A DNA stretch of 62,387 bases, taken from NCBI GenBank assembly GCA_964508715.1, contig CAZDUX010000018.1, forward strand, positions 1 to 62,387, given 5' to 3'. Positions 16,987 through 25,677 of this stretch are shown here, piece after piece. Position numbers and translations under genes: made by a program. Position 1 is the stretch's first letter, and every line of letters begins with the position of its first letter. Source of the stretch: JAKALX01 sp964508715. Lineage in GTDB: Bacteria > Chloroflexota > Dehalococcoidia > Tepidiformales > Tepidiformaceae. Below the pieces are notes generated by a model that saw nothing but the letters and a program-made list of their open reading frames with translations, was not told the DNA's origin and searched no databases.

Positions 16987-17487
16987 ATGGTGGAAAAGCG
17001 CATTCCCGACCCCACCCTGATGGCTCGGCTGCAACTGAGCGTTAAGGGCATCGACTGGGCAGCGAGCCTGGTGGCTCACCGCCAGCACGAGCAGCCAGGC
17101 GGACAATGGTCAGCACATCAGCACCTCTTCCACCTGCTCCAGGTGGAGACACAGGTCTACCAGCCACGCATCCAGCAGATGCTCAGCGGCGAGCACGCAA
17201 CATTCGCAGACTGGGATGAAGCGGAGCATATGGCCGCCGAGTACCACGCAAACGATGATCTCGCGGACCTCGCCGATCGCGTAATCGCGGAGCGAGAGAA
17301 GTCGGTCGAATTACTGAAGAACATCGCTCCGGAACAATGGCGGACACGGGCAACGTGGCCATCTGGCGAGGTGGACCTGGCGTGGGTTGCCGAACGGATG
17401 GTCGCTCACGGACTGGAGCACTTCGCCGCACTCCTGAACCTGCACCAGGAACTCGAGCACTTCCACGCCGACGCCTGGTTCGCCTAA
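16987..17487 (+). CDS. DinB-family four-helix protein
   Basis: A 166-aa protein with four long helices and the spaced histidines typical of DinB/YfiT metal sites: SAHQHLFHLL near 39-48 and AHGLEHFAALLNLHQ near 143-157. These proteins bind a divalent metal and some act as thiol-dependent transferases, but most have no known reaction. GAGGTG lies just before the ATG. It is convergent with the luciferase-like gene, with a 4-nt overlap. Two more DinB-like genes are found at 34183-35377. Confidence 0.75.
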   Translation: MVEKRIPDPTLMARLQLSVKGIDWAASLVAHRQHEQPGGQWSAHQHLFHLLQVETQVYQPRIQQMLSGEHATFADWDEAEHMAAEYHANDDLADLADRVIAEREKSVELLKNIAPEQWRTRATWPSGEVDLAWVAERMVAHGLEHFAALLNLHQELEHFHADAWFA

Positions 17488-18275
17488 CGCGGCGGCCCCT
17501 GCCGGATTCTTTCTGTCAGCACGGCGAGCCTGTCTGCCTCTTCGGGGATCGACCAGTTGGCCTCGTTGTACCAGGTCGCTCCCACCTGCTCCCAACGATC
17601 AGCGATTGCCCGGGCGGCCGATGCGTCATCAGATGGAGTGGTTCCTTCGACCACAACATCAAAGCTATCGAGTGAGCGCCGTTCGGCAAGCCACGCCCGG
17701 AGTGCTGGCAGAGCTTCAGGCTCACCCTGGTGGATGAGCCCGTCGTAGCGCAGCGCCCGCGCCAGCGACTTCGGCCGCATGACGCCGACGACCCAGATAG
17801 GAATGCGCGGCTGCTGTACCGGTGGGGGCGGCACGGAGAATGTCGTCTCGCGGACGTGGTAGTGCTTGCCATCGAAGTTGAACGGCTGGCCCCGCCAGAG
17901 GCCGGTGATGACATCCAGGCTCTCATCGAGCAGTTCGGCCCGCTCGCGAATGTCCGTCACCTCCCCAAACGACTCGAAGCCCGAATCCACAGCGCCGAGT
18001 CCGACAGAGAGAATCACGCGCCCATTCGAGAGGTTGTCGAGCGTGGCCGCCTTCGAGGCCATCTCCCAGGGGCGCATGCGCGACAACGGACTCAGCATCG
18101 TTCCGAGGCGAATGCGCTCGGTGACCATCGCCGCCGCGGTGAGCGAGACCCACGCGTCGATGCCCCAAACCGGCTCCCAGACAAAAAACCCATCCCAGCC
18201 TGCCTGTTCCGCCTCGCGAGCGAGACCAGCAGCCTGGCGCGCATCACCCGATGGCATGACGAACCCGTAGCGCAA
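17484..18275 (-). CDS. luciferase-like (LLM class) flavin-dependent oxidoreductase
   Basis: A 263-aa TIM-barrel oxidoreductase of the bacterial luciferase-like family using FMN or F420. Motifs: GWDGFFVWEPVWG near 25, LGTMLSPLSRMRPWEMA near 65, and SVGLGAVDSGFE near 100. The start is taken as TTG at 18275, because GGAGGAGG lies 7 nt upstream and the protein then begins in the first barrel strand (RYGFVMPSG). The family usually oxidises or monooxygenates small organic molecules. It is the third gene of a LysR-PHP-LLM cluster on the minus strand, so LysR control is likely. The substrate is unknown. Confidence 0.82.
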   Translation of the reverse strand: MRYGFVMPSGDARQAAGLAREAEQAGWDGFFVWEPVWGIDAWVSLTAAAMVTERIRLGTMLSPLSRMRPWEMASKAATLDNLSNGRVILSVGLGAVDSGFESFGEVTDIRERAELLDESLDVITGLWRGQPFNFDGKHYHVRETTFSVPPPPVQQPRIPIWVVGVMRPKSLARALRYDGLIHQGEPEALPALRAWLAERRSLDSFDVVVEGTTPSDDASAARAIADRWEQVGATWYNEANWSIPEEADRLAVLTERIRQGPPR

Positions 18276-18342
18276 CGCCAAACCTCCTCCATCTCGGACA
18301 GGCGAGGATACAGGGCCGGTGCGACAGCGATTGTCGCATGTC

Positions 18343-18930
18343 CTACAGATACACCGCCTCGTAGTCACCCGCGCGTAAGGCATTGAGCAGGTCGTCATTG
18401 GTGGTTAGCTTCCGCGCGAAACGCGTCGCGACGCGCCCAACTTCTTCGGCCGAGTGGGCATCGGATCCGCCGATGCCTGGCAGGCGAAAGCCGTGAGCCA
18501 GCCCCGAAGCGGCGACATTCTGGAGCCGCGTATCGGAACCGTTCAGTGCCTCAACAGATTCGAAGAACTCGATGGTTTCGTGGGTAACCCGCAGGAGGCC
18601 ATCGCGAGCCGGGTGGGCAAGGAAGAGCAATCCTCCAGATGCCCGGGCGGCATCGAAAGCCGCTCGCGCACTGGCGAACGCCGCACTCCCGCTCGAGAGG
18701 CCGAATGCAAGAACGTGGCCCATGTCCGTCGTTAGCTCTATGCCCGAAAACACCGGGAAGCGTGTTCGCTCACAAAGCTCTGCGAGTTCGTCCGGCGGCC
18801 ATAACGCGTCGTGCTCGGTCAGGCAGACACCATCGAGCCCCCTGGAGCGGGCGAGATCGATGAGTTGTTCGGGCTTCAGCGCACTGCAGCGCGAACGCGG
18901 CAACGTATGGCAATGGAGATCGATAAGCAC
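18343..18930 (-). CDS. PHP-domain metal-dependent phosphoesterase
   Basis: A 195-aa polymerase-and-histidinol-phosphatase domain protein. The metal site is shown by DLHCHT (residues 4-9), the TEHD motif near 39, an HPARDG loop near 106 and GGSDAH near 154. Such single-domain proteins hydrolyse phosphoesters, for example on nucleotides. The GTG start overlaps the last base of the LysR stop (TAGTG), so the gene is translationally coupled to the regulator. Length is at the short end of the family. Confidence 0.83.
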   Translation of the reverse strand: MLIDLHCHTLPRSRCSALKPEQLIDLARSRGLDGVCLTEHDALWPPDELAELCERTRFPVFSGIELTTDMGHVLAFGLSSGSAAFASARAAFDAARASGGLLFLAHPARDGLLRVTHETIEFFESVEALNGSDTRLQNVAASGLAHGFRLPGIGGSDAHSAEEVGRVATRFARKLTTNDDLLNALRAGDYEAVYL

Positions 18931-19829
18931 TAGCGCGGCAACTTCTGACCGTAAATCTCACCGAGCAGATCGAGGAACGCGGCCATGGGTCCGCTCTGAG
19001 GCTTATTCCGGCGGTACATGACGGCGATGTCGCGCTCGACCGGTTCTGCCGACTCGATGTGCACCTTGTGGAGCGTCCCCAGCCGGATTTCACGCTCGAC
19101 GGAAACTTCGGGGAGGAGCGCAATACCCAGGTTGTTCTCGACCATCTTCTTCGTCGCTTCGATGGAATCGAGCTGCATCTGCTGTTGCGGCACAACTCCG
19201 AGGTCACGGAAGAGGCCAACGATCATGCCGTAATACCCTGAATCCCGGTCGAAGAGGATGAGCGATTCATCCGCCAGGTCGTCCACACGAACGGCGCCGG
19301 ACTTCGCGTAGCGATGCTGGGAGGACACGACGAGCACGAGCTCATCCTGATAGAGGACAACGGTCCGGACATCGGGGTGGTTAATCGGACGGCCAAAGCC
19401 GACCTGCACGTCATCATCGAGAACCATCTGCAGCACTTCATCCGAGTGGCCAGTCCGGACGAGCACATCGACGCCCTCATGGTTGTCGCAGAACACCTTG
19501 AGGATGCGTGGGAGGACATAGGTGCCCACGGCCGGTGCAGTGCCGATCATCAGGCGTCCGGCCGTGCCATCTCGTGTACCTTCGAGGACCATGAGCCCAT
19601 CGCTGAGTGTGCGCATGACGCGCTGTGCGTAAGGCAGGAACGAGCGTCCAGCATCGGTGAGCTTCACACCCCGGCCCATGCGCTCGAATAGCGCCTGGCC
19701 AACCTCGCGCTCGAGCGACTGGATGCGGTTGCTGAGCGATGGCTGCGCCACGTTCAGCAGTTCGGCGGCGCGGCTGAAGCTCCCGCAATCAGCCGCGGAA
19801 ATGAACGCTTCCAGTTGTGCTAGTTCCAA
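18930..19829 (-). CDS. LysR-family transcriptional regulator
   Basis: A 299-aa LysR regulator. The N-terminal helix-turn-helix spans LEAFISAADCGSFSRAAE...LSNRIQSLE and the effector-binding domain follows from ~90 (MIGTAPAVGTYVLP). The start is taken as TTG at 19829, with GGTGAG 6 nt upstream; an open frame from 19889 would run through a likely operator. It heads an operon with the PHP and luciferase-like genes, which is unusual because LysR regulators more often face their targets divergently. Autoregulation via the dyad at 19861-19895 is likely. Confidence 0.88.
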   Translation of the reverse strand: MELAQLEAFISAADCGSFSRAAELLNVAQPSLSNRIQSLEREVGQALFERMGRGVKLTDAGRSFLPYAQRVMRTLSDGLMVLEGTRDGTAGRLMIGTAPAVGTYVLPRILKVFCDNHEGVDVLVRTGHSDEVLQMVLDDDVQVGFGRPINHPDVRTVVLYQDELVLVVSSQHRYAKSGAVRVDDLADESLILFDRDSGYYGMIVGLFRDLGVVPQQQMQLDSIEATKKMVENNLGIALLPEVSVEREIRLGTLHKVHIESAEPVERDIAVMYRRNKPQSGPMAAFLDLLGEIYGQKLPR

Positions 19830-19860
19830 GGATAGCTCACCACGGAGCCATACAGGCTCT

Positions 19861-19895
19861 CTATGGCACAAGCTTACGAGACTGTGCATCCATAG
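19861..19895. promoter_or_regulatory. candidate LysR-type operator
   Basis: An imperfect dyad: CTATGGCACA on one side and TGTGC-AT-CCATAG on the other, 12 nt apart, about 30 nt upstream of the LysR start. Size and spacing fit a LysR-type T-N11-A box. Confidence 0.45.
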
Positions 19896-19919
19896 ACTAG
19901 ATCTTGATATCCATCGGAG

Positions 19920-20458
19920 TCAGTCGAAACAGCGGCCAAGCACCCATGCACCGGCATCGCGGGCAGTAACCATGGCGATGAGCTGGCCATCACGCTCGAT
20001 AGGGATAGGCGAAAGCCACCCACTCCCATCTTGTTGAGGGCTACCGCAATGGCATCATTCTCGCGGAGCACGACGGGGTCGGAGGTCATGTGAGCCGCAA
20101 CGGCATCGTCGAGGCGCTGGGGTTCGCCTGCGATCTTCTTGAGGACATCGCGCTCGGTGAAGATACCGACGATGCGGCCATCGAGTGTCACGACTACAGC
20201 GCCGGTCACATCCTCTTTCATGGCGCTGATGGCCTCACGCACGGTTGCATCGGGCGAGACCGTCCTGGCCTTCGAGAGCCGAATCGACCCTATTGGCCGG
20301 GTGAGGTCGCTTTCGCTTGCCATCTGGGCGGTGTCGGGGACATCGATGGTACGCAGGTCTGCGATGCAGTTTTCACAGGTATCGGCACCTTCGAAGTTCT
20401 CGGCACCGCACCTCGGACAGACGACGATATTCGTTGGTTCGGCTGCCAAGCTGTTCAC
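19920..20458 (-). pseudogene. CBS-domain protein with zinc ribbon, broken by a one-base deletion
   Basis: The first 150 codons encode a zinc ribbon (CPRC and CENC, Cys14/17/28/31) and a CBS pair (TVREAISAMKEDVTGAVVV, GIFTERDVLKKI, then VALNKMGVGGFR). At about 20008 the good sequence changes frame: with one extra base (an A giving CAT) the protein continues HIPIERDGQLIAMVTARD and stops at 19920. In the unrepaired frame it ends in low-quality sequence at 19874. Repaired length is 179 aa. CBS pairs bind adenine nucleotides and often gate an adjacent enzyme; here korAB lie just upstream. It could be a real mutation or a sequencing error. Start GTG at 20458. Confidence 0.75.
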
Positions 20459-20472
20459 CCCCGGGGATGACG

Positions 20473-20498
20473 ACGAGCCGTCATTGCTGACGGCTCGT
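20473..20498 (-). terminator. hairpin after korB
   Basis: A perfect 11-bp stem, ACGAGCCGTCA against TGACGGCTCGT, with a TTGC loop, between the korB stop and the CBS gene start. No T run follows on the minus strand, so it may attenuate rather than end transcription. Confidence 0.5.
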
Positions 20499-20529
20499 AC
20501 TGTAACAGGCGCGACTGTGCCTGTGGAGG

Positions 20530-21567
20530 CTAGTTGACTTCCCAGGTCTCGCCGCTATGCAGCAGCTCTTCGAAATCGGCCTTCTCCCTGGAGCGGGCGG
20601 TATCTACCTGCTCCTGAACGAGGTCGTCGTACGTCGGGGCATCCACATCGCGGAAGACGCCAACCGGCACGGGGAAGTCCGGGTAATCCATGCCCACGAG
20701 GATGTTCGCGAGGACAGGGTTCGCCTTCACGTCGTGGACGACAAGCTTCGAGTCGTCGGGCTCATCACGAGCGATCTCCGGCAGGAAGCCATTGAGGCGG
20801 ATGCCATTCTGGCGGTTGTTGCCGAACCGCATGGGCTTGCCGTCTTCGAGGAAGAGCACGCGCTCCTGGCGGACTTCCTTGTCGGCGAATGCCGCGTAGG
20901 CACCGTCGTTGAAGATGTTGCAGTTCTGGTAGACCTCAACAAATGAAACGCCCTTGTGTTGGGCAGCCTTGAAGAGTGTCTCCTCGAGATGCTTGGTGTC
21001 CTTGTCGATCGAGCGGGCAACGAAGGTCGCACCGGCAGCCAGGGCGACGCGGATCGGGTTCAGCGGCTGCTCGGTGGTGCCGTAGGGAGAGGACTTGGTG
21101 ACCTTGCCGAACTCGGAGGTCGGCGAGAACTGGCCCTTGGTGAGCCCGTAGATACGGTTGTTGAAGAGGACGACGGTGATGTCAACATTTCGGCGCATGG
21201 CATGCAACAGGTGGTTACCGCCAATGCTGAGCCCGTCGCCATCACCGGTGATGACGAAGACCTTGAGCTCGGGCCGCGCCGTCTTGAGACCGCTGGCGAT
21301 CGTTAGCGCCCGCCCGTGGATCGAGTGGAAGCCGTATGTCTCCACGTAGTAGGGGAAGCGGCTCGAGCAACCGATCCCGCTAATGAAAACGAGGTTCTCC
21401 TTGGGGACGCGAAGCTCGGGTAACACCTTCTGCATCTGGGCGAGGATCGAGTAGTCGCCGCAGCCGGGGCACCAGCGCACTTCCTGGTTGGAGATGAAAT
21501 CTTTGCGAGTAAGGGTAGGCAGATCCTCGGGGATGAGGTCACTGCCGCTGGTCGTTGTCGTCGTCAC
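20530..21567 (-). CDS. korB: 2-oxoacid:ferredoxin oxidoreductase, beta subunit
   Basis: A 345-aa thiamine-pyrophosphate subunit. It starts with the cysteine motif WCPGCGDYS near 32 and carries the TPP/Mg site GDGDGLSIGGNH near 105 with VLFNNRIYGLTKGQ after it. With the alpha subunit it oxidises 2-oxoglutarate (or a similar 2-oxoacid) with CoA and reduces ferredoxin, acting in the cytoplasm in an oxygen-tolerant citric acid cycle. The length and C-terminus match aerobic KorB. The start is GTG with GGGAGGT upstream, 3 nt after korA. 2-Oxoglutarate as substrate is from family knowledge. Confidence 0.92.
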   Translation of the reverse strand: MTTTTTSGSDLIPEDLPTLTRKDFISNQEVRWCPGCGDYSILAQMQKVLPELRVPKENLVFISGIGCSSRFPYYVETYGFHSIHGRALTIASGLKTARPELKVFVITGDGDGLSIGGNHLLHAMRRNVDITVVLFNNRIYGLTKGQFSPTSEFGKVTKSSPYGTTEQPLNPIRVALAAGATFVARSIDKDTKHLEETLFKAAQHKGVSFVEVYQNCNIFNDGAYAAFADKEVRQERVLFLEDGKPMRFGNNRQNGIRLNGFLPEIARDEPDDSKLVVHDVKANPVLANILVGMDYPDFPVPVGVFRDVDAPTYDDLVQEQVDTARSREKADFEELLHSGETWEVN

Positions 21568-21570
21568 GCA

Positions 21571-23478
21571 TCAACCTCCCGAAAGCCCAGCACTGCGTGG
21601 GAACTCGAAGACGTACGGCCCGCGAAGGCCGAGGACTTCATCGATCTTTGCCTGGATCTCGCGGATCTTGAATGGCTGCCCGGAGATCTTGTTGAAGGGC
21701 ACCGCATCGATGAGGAACTTGCTCCGGATGAGCACCGAGAGCTGGCCAGTATTGAGCTCGGGGATGAGCACATGCTTGTAGTTCGACAGAACCTCTCCCA
21801 GGTTTCGGGGGAAGGGATTGAGGTAACGCAGGTGAGCCGAAGCGACGCTCTTGCCTTCCTTGCGGGCTGCATCGGCAGCACTCGAGAGGGCGCCATAGGT
21901 ACCGCCCCAACCGAGAACGAGGAGGTCACCAGTCTTCGGGCCACTTACTTCGAGGTCGGGAATATCGTGCACCATGTTGGCGATCTTCGCTGCGCGGGCG
22001 AGGGTCATCTCGTGGTGGTTGCGCGGGTCGTAGCTAATGTCACCCGAGAGGCCGGACTTCTCGAGGCCACCGATGCGGTGTTCGAGATCTTTCTGACCCG
22101 GCACGGCCCAGGTGCGAGCACCGGTCTCCGGGTCGCGCAGGTACGGCTGCCAGCCTTCCACCTTGGTGGCGTACTTGTACTCGACCTTCGGCAGTTCGGA
22201 CATCGACGGGATGCGCCACGGCTCGGACCCGTTACCGAGGTAGCCATCGCTCAGGTAGATGACGGGTGCCATGTACTTGAGAGCGAGGCGGAACGCCTCG
22301 ATTGCCATGAAGAAGCAATCGGATGGAGTGCAGGGAGCGATCACGGCAACGGGTGAGTCGCCATTACGGCCGAACATCGCCTGGAGGAGGTCGGATTGCT
22401 CGGTCTTGGTGGGCATTCCGGTGCTTGGACCGGCACGCTGAACATCGATGACGACGAGAGGGAGTTCGGTCATGACGGCGAGGTTGAGCGCCTCGCTCTT
22501 CAGCGCCAGGCCGGGGCCGCTTGTACCGGTGAGACCGAGGTGGCCGCCATAGGACGCGCCAATTGCCGCACCGATCGCAGCGATCTCGTCCTCGGCCTGG
22601 AAGGTCTTGACTCCAAACACCTTGAGCTTGGAGAGCTCGTGGAGGATGTCGGAGGCGGGTGTAATCGGGTAGCTGCCATAGAAGAGTGGCAGACCGGACT
22701 GGACAGATGCCGCCACGAAGCCGAGTGCGGTCGCCTCGTTTCCGCTGATATGGCGGTAGGTGCCGGATTTCACGACGGCCGCGGGCACCTCGTAGCGTGT
22801 ATGGAAGACCTCGGTGGTTTCACCGTAGGCATGGCCGGCACGGAGGGCGCGGAGGTTGGCCTCCAGCGTCTCCGGGGTTCGCTTGAAGCGATCTTCGGCC
22901 CACTTGATGGTGGTATCCATGGGCCTGCCATAGAGCCAGAGGATCAGGCCGAGCGCGTAGAAGTTGCGCGACTTGAACTTCTGGGCGGCATTCATTGGCA
23001 GCCCTTCGAGGGCCAACTCGTTCTGACGCGTGATCTGGATGCGGATGACCTGGAAGGCCTTGAGCGAACCATCATCGAGCGGATTCGTCATGTAGGCGGC
23101 CTTCTTCAGGTTCGTCGAGCTGAACTCGTCTTCATCGACGATGAGGAGGCCGCCCTGGCGGAGGTCACCGATGTTCGTCTTCAATGCAGCCGGGTTCATC
23201 GCGACGAGTACATCGGGCTGATCGCCCGGTGTACGAATATCCGAACTGGAAAAGGAGATCTGGAAACCGGAGACGCCCGGAAGCGATCCCGTGGGGGCCC
23301 GAATTTCTGCCGGGTAATCCGGCAGCGTGGCCAGGTCGTTACCGAAGACAGCCGTGGTCTTGGTGAACTGGGTGCCCGTGAGCTGCATGCCGTCGCCGGA
23401 GTCACCGGCAAAGCGGATGGTGACGCGGTCGAGTTCTTCGACTGCGTGCTGGGGCGGGGACTGCATTTCCGTGGTCAT
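21571..23478 (-). CDS. korA: 2-oxoacid:ferredoxin oxidoreductase, fused gamma-alpha subunit
   Basis: A 635-aa protein. The first ~190 residues are the gamma domain (RFAGDSGDGMQLTG near 22), the remainder the alpha domain with GSYPITPASDILHEL, FQAEDEIAAIGAAIGASYGG and TSGPGLALKSE. It pairs with KorB. The fused arrangement is that of aerobic bacteria and archaea; a separate ferredoxin-like delta subunit is absent. GAGG precedes the ATG, 10 nt after the upstream CBS gene, so CBS-korA-korB are one operon. Substrate is probably 2-oxoglutarate. Confidence 0.92.
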   Translation of the reverse strand: MTTEMQSPPQHAVEELDRVTIRFAGDSGDGMQLTGTQFTKTTAVFGNDLATLPDYPAEIRAPTGSLPGVSGFQISFSSSDIRTPGDQPDVLVAMNPAALKTNIGDLRQGGLLIVDEDEFSSTNLKKAAYMTNPLDDGSLKAFQVIRIQITRQNELALEGLPMNAAQKFKSRNFYALGLILWLYGRPMDTTIKWAEDRFKRTPETLEANLRALRAGHAYGETTEVFHTRYEVPAAVVKSGTYRHISGNEATALGFVAASVQSGLPLFYGSYPITPASDILHELSKLKVFGVKTFQAEDEIAAIGAAIGASYGGHLGLTGTSGPGLALKSEALNLAVMTELPLVVIDVQRAGPSTGMPTKTEQSDLLQAMFGRNGDSPVAVIAPCTPSDCFFMAIEAFRLALKYMAPVIYLSDGYLGNGSEPWRIPSMSELPKVEYKYATKVEGWQPYLRDPETGARTWAVPGQKDLEHRIGGLEKSGLSGDISYDPRNHHEMTLARAAKIANMVHDIPDLEVSGPKTGDLLVLGWGGTYGALSSAADAARKEGKSVASAHLRYLNPFPRNLGEVLSNYKHVLIPELNTGQLSVLIRSKFLIDAVPFNKISGQPFKIREIQAKIDEVLGLRGPYVFEFPRSAGLSGG

Positions 23479-23488
23479 GAGCCTCTAC

Positions 23489-24001
23489 TTATCCACCCTC
23501 TGGTCTCTCCATCACCTGGTGAGGGCGTGGAGGCAAATTAAGGACGTCTTCGGGGTAGGCTTCGGCGAGGTGGGTGAGCAGATCGCCGAGCCGGATGAGG
23601 CCGGTGATCCGGCCGTCCTGAGCCACCGGGAGCGTTCGGTAGTGATGTTGCTGCATCAGGGCAACCGCTTCACCCACCGAGGCGGTCGCAGGGATCGTTC
23701 GGGGCCGGGCTGTGAGCAGAGAACCGCCTATCGGCTGGTCCCAGTCGAAGCTACCCTCCATGCATTTCGTCAGAACGTCACGTTCAGTGAAGATGCCGGT
23801 GAGCCGGTCATCTTCCATGGCGAGGACGCAGGAATGCGATCCTTCCTTCATTCGTGCCACGGCAGCGCGGACCGTGGTCAATGGGGATACGACGACTGGC
23901 TCCCCGAGCGGGAGTTCCTGCAGCGGCTGGCTGACGAACCGGCTAAGCCGGGAGCGGTCCATCGATACCCTGTGGGCGTTTTTCGCTTTGAGCGCGGCCA
24001 T
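23489..24001 (-). CDS. CBS-domain protein upstream of korAB
   Basis: A 170-aa protein made of a CBS pair: TTVRAAVARMKEGSHSCVLA, LTGIFTERDVLTKCM, then SVGEAVALMQQHHYRTLPV and GLIRLGDLL. There is no catalytic domain. The ends of the pair carry the G-I-x-T-E-R-D-V sugar/phosphate-binding signature, so ATP, ADP or AMP binding is likely. It is the first gene of the korA-korB operon and may tune the enzyme to energy state. The ATG at 24001 is used; a second ATG 13 residues later gives a shorter version. A TAAACT box lies ~20 nt upstream at 24022-24027. Confidence 0.8.
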   Translation of the reverse strand: MAALKAKNAHRVSMDRSRLSRFVSQPLQELPLGEPVVVSPLTTVRAAVARMKEGSHSCVLAMEDDRLTGIFTERDVLTKCMEGSFDWDQPIGGSLLTARPRTIPATASVGEAVALMQQHHYRTLPVAQDGRITGLIRLGDLLTHLAEAYPEDVLNLPPRPHQVMERPEGG

Positions 24002-24215
24002 TGGAGGCGCTCAGCAACCCCAGTTTACGCCTTTCGCCAGAGTTGTGCAGGCAAACCTGCACTTAACCGCGCCCCGTGTACGCCAGTGCGTGCAGCACCC
24101 TACGCCGCTTTCTGATTTCCCTGGTCGTCACGCCATGGTCTCTACGGATCGTTCGCGAGCCGCCGAATATCCACGTAGCTAGCGGGCGGAATGCCGCGGG
24201 GGTGCAGGACTTCTG

Positions 24216-25532
24216 ATGGCGTCGAAAGCACAGATCCAGACGGTGAAGGCCGACTTCCTCGACCCTTCGCTTTACGATGACACCGGCATCTCGGGTGTCC
24301 CACGGCTCAGCCGCGGTACATTGCTTACAGCGTTGAGCCGCGCCTTCGACCTCGCCGAGGGGCGGCGGCCGGGACATGCCCAGCGAGTTGCATTCGTCGG
24401 TGTCTATCTCGCGGGGGAGCTCGGGCTCGATACCGCCCGCGTGGAGGAAGTTTTCTTCGCGAGCCTCCTCCACGACGTCGGCATGGCTGCGTCGGGGCCG
24501 CACATCGAGGCTTCGCGACCCTCGCGCATGAGCCGTTCCGAGACTCCAGCCTCGGCCAGCTGGGCGAATGTGATCGAGACGCTGGCGCTCCATTGTGAAA
24601 TGGGGAGCAGAATCGTCCGCAAGATGGGCCTCGGTGAAGCCGTGGCCCGGGCTATCGCAACACACCACGACTGCTGGGACGGGTCGGGGCTACCGGGCGC
24701 AGTCGCCGGAGAGAAGCTCTCCGTCGTCTCCCGGCTGGTAGCACTGGCCGACCGAGTCGAATCACTCATCGATGCCGAAGGCTCACCGTTGCTGATCCGA
24801 AGGCGGGGCCCCGGGCTCATCCGCGAGATGGCCGGGAATGAGGTCGACCCTGAACTCGCCGAGCGGATGGCGCAGGTTGCGGAGCGGGACGACTTCTGGC
24901 TCGGCTTCTTCGACAACGATCTCTCGGCGACGCTGATGTCGCTGAACTATGGTGGGGTGATGACGCGCGACGAGTTGTTCGACTTCGTCGCGGTGATCAG
25001 CGACGTGGTCGATGGGCGGAATGGCCGGGAAACCGGCCGCGGGCGGCGCGTGGCCGACCTGGCACGGAAGATCGCGCTCGCCTGCGATATGACCGAGCGG
25101 CGTGCCGACCTCGTGAAAGTCGCTGCCATGCTCCAGGACATCGGGACGCTCGGAGTCCCCGCGCACTACCTCAGCAAACCGGACATCCTCAGCATCGAGG
25201 AGATGGCTGCCGTCCAACTCCATCCCACGTATGCCCGCGACATCCTGAGCGAGGTGCCCGGACTGGGTGCGGCGGCATGGTGGGTTGGCTGTCACCATGA
25301 GCGGATCGATGGGAAGGGCTATCCGGGGATGCTCGAGGGCGACGAAGTACCGATGGAAGCCCAGATCATCGGCATGTCGGAGGCGTTCGATGCCCTCACC
25401 AGCGACCGTCCCTATCGGCGAGCGATGTCCATGGCCGATGCATTCGAAGTGATGCACGGCCTCGGCGGCACCCGCTTCGACCCCTACCTGCTGGCACGCT
25501 TCGAGAGCGTGGCTGGCGCGTTCCACGCGTAG
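24216..25532 (+). CDS. tandem HD/HD-GYP-like phosphohydrolase or signalling protein
   Basis: A 438-aa soluble protein with two HD-type domains. The first (~30-190) has a GHAQRV histidine, LLHDVGM and HHDCWDGSGLP. The second (~255-438) has GRRVADLARKI, MLQDIGTLGVP and HHERIDGKGYP. HD-GYP proteins hydrolyse cyclic-di-GMP and other phosphoesters using a two-metal site. In the second domain the His of the HD pair is Gln (QD), so that site is probably weakened or binding-only. The first domain keeps HD but reads GLP where the signature has GYP. A GGGGTGCAGG stretch precedes the ATG. Confidence 0.8.
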   Translation: MASKAQIQTVKADFLDPSLYDDTGISGVPRLSRGTLLTALSRAFDLAEGRRPGHAQRVAFVGVYLAGELGLDTARVEEVFFASLLHDVGMAASGPHIEASRPSRMSRSETPASASWANVIETLALHCEMGSRIVRKMGLGEAVARAIATHHDCWDGSGLPGAVAGEKLSVVSRLVALADRVESLIDAEGSPLLIRRRGPGLIREMAGNEVDPELAERMAQVAERDDFWLGFFDNDLSATLMSLNYGGVMTRDELFDFVAVISDVVDGRNGRETGRGRRVADLARKIALACDMTERRADLVKVAAMLQDIGTLGVPAHYLSKPDILSIEEMAAVQLHPTYARDILSEVPGLGAAAWWVGCHHERIDGKGYPGMLEGDEVPMEAQIIGMSEAFDALTSDRPYRRAMSMADAFEVMHGLGGTRFDPYLLARFESVAGAFHA

Positions 25533-25575
25533 GCGGAACTTCTCCGGTCGCCGCCCACGTTCCCGCTTCGGCACA

Positions 25576-25605
25576 GAGCGGGCCCCGATGGACCGGGGCC
25601 CGCTC
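25576..25605 (+). terminator. hairpin after the HD gene
   Basis: A perfect 11-bp stem, GAGCGGGCCCC against GGGGCCCGCTC, with an 8-nt loop, 43 nt after the stop. It is followed by GCCATTTCTGCC, a weak T-rich stretch. Confidence 0.6.
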
Positions 25606-25677
25606 GCCATTTCTGCCCTCCACCTGCTCGTCCCGTCTCCCGTACAATGCGCGGGCCAAAGCGTTGGGAGGCAGCGG

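Noticed and set aside
22396..23541. 381-codon plus-strand frame across korA
   Set aside because: Complement of the conserved korA coding sequence; composition and lack of motifs identify it as a shadow.
24063..24668. 201-codon minus-strand frame over the HD gene start
   Set aside because: Antisense to the start of the HD-domain gene with no recognisable family features.
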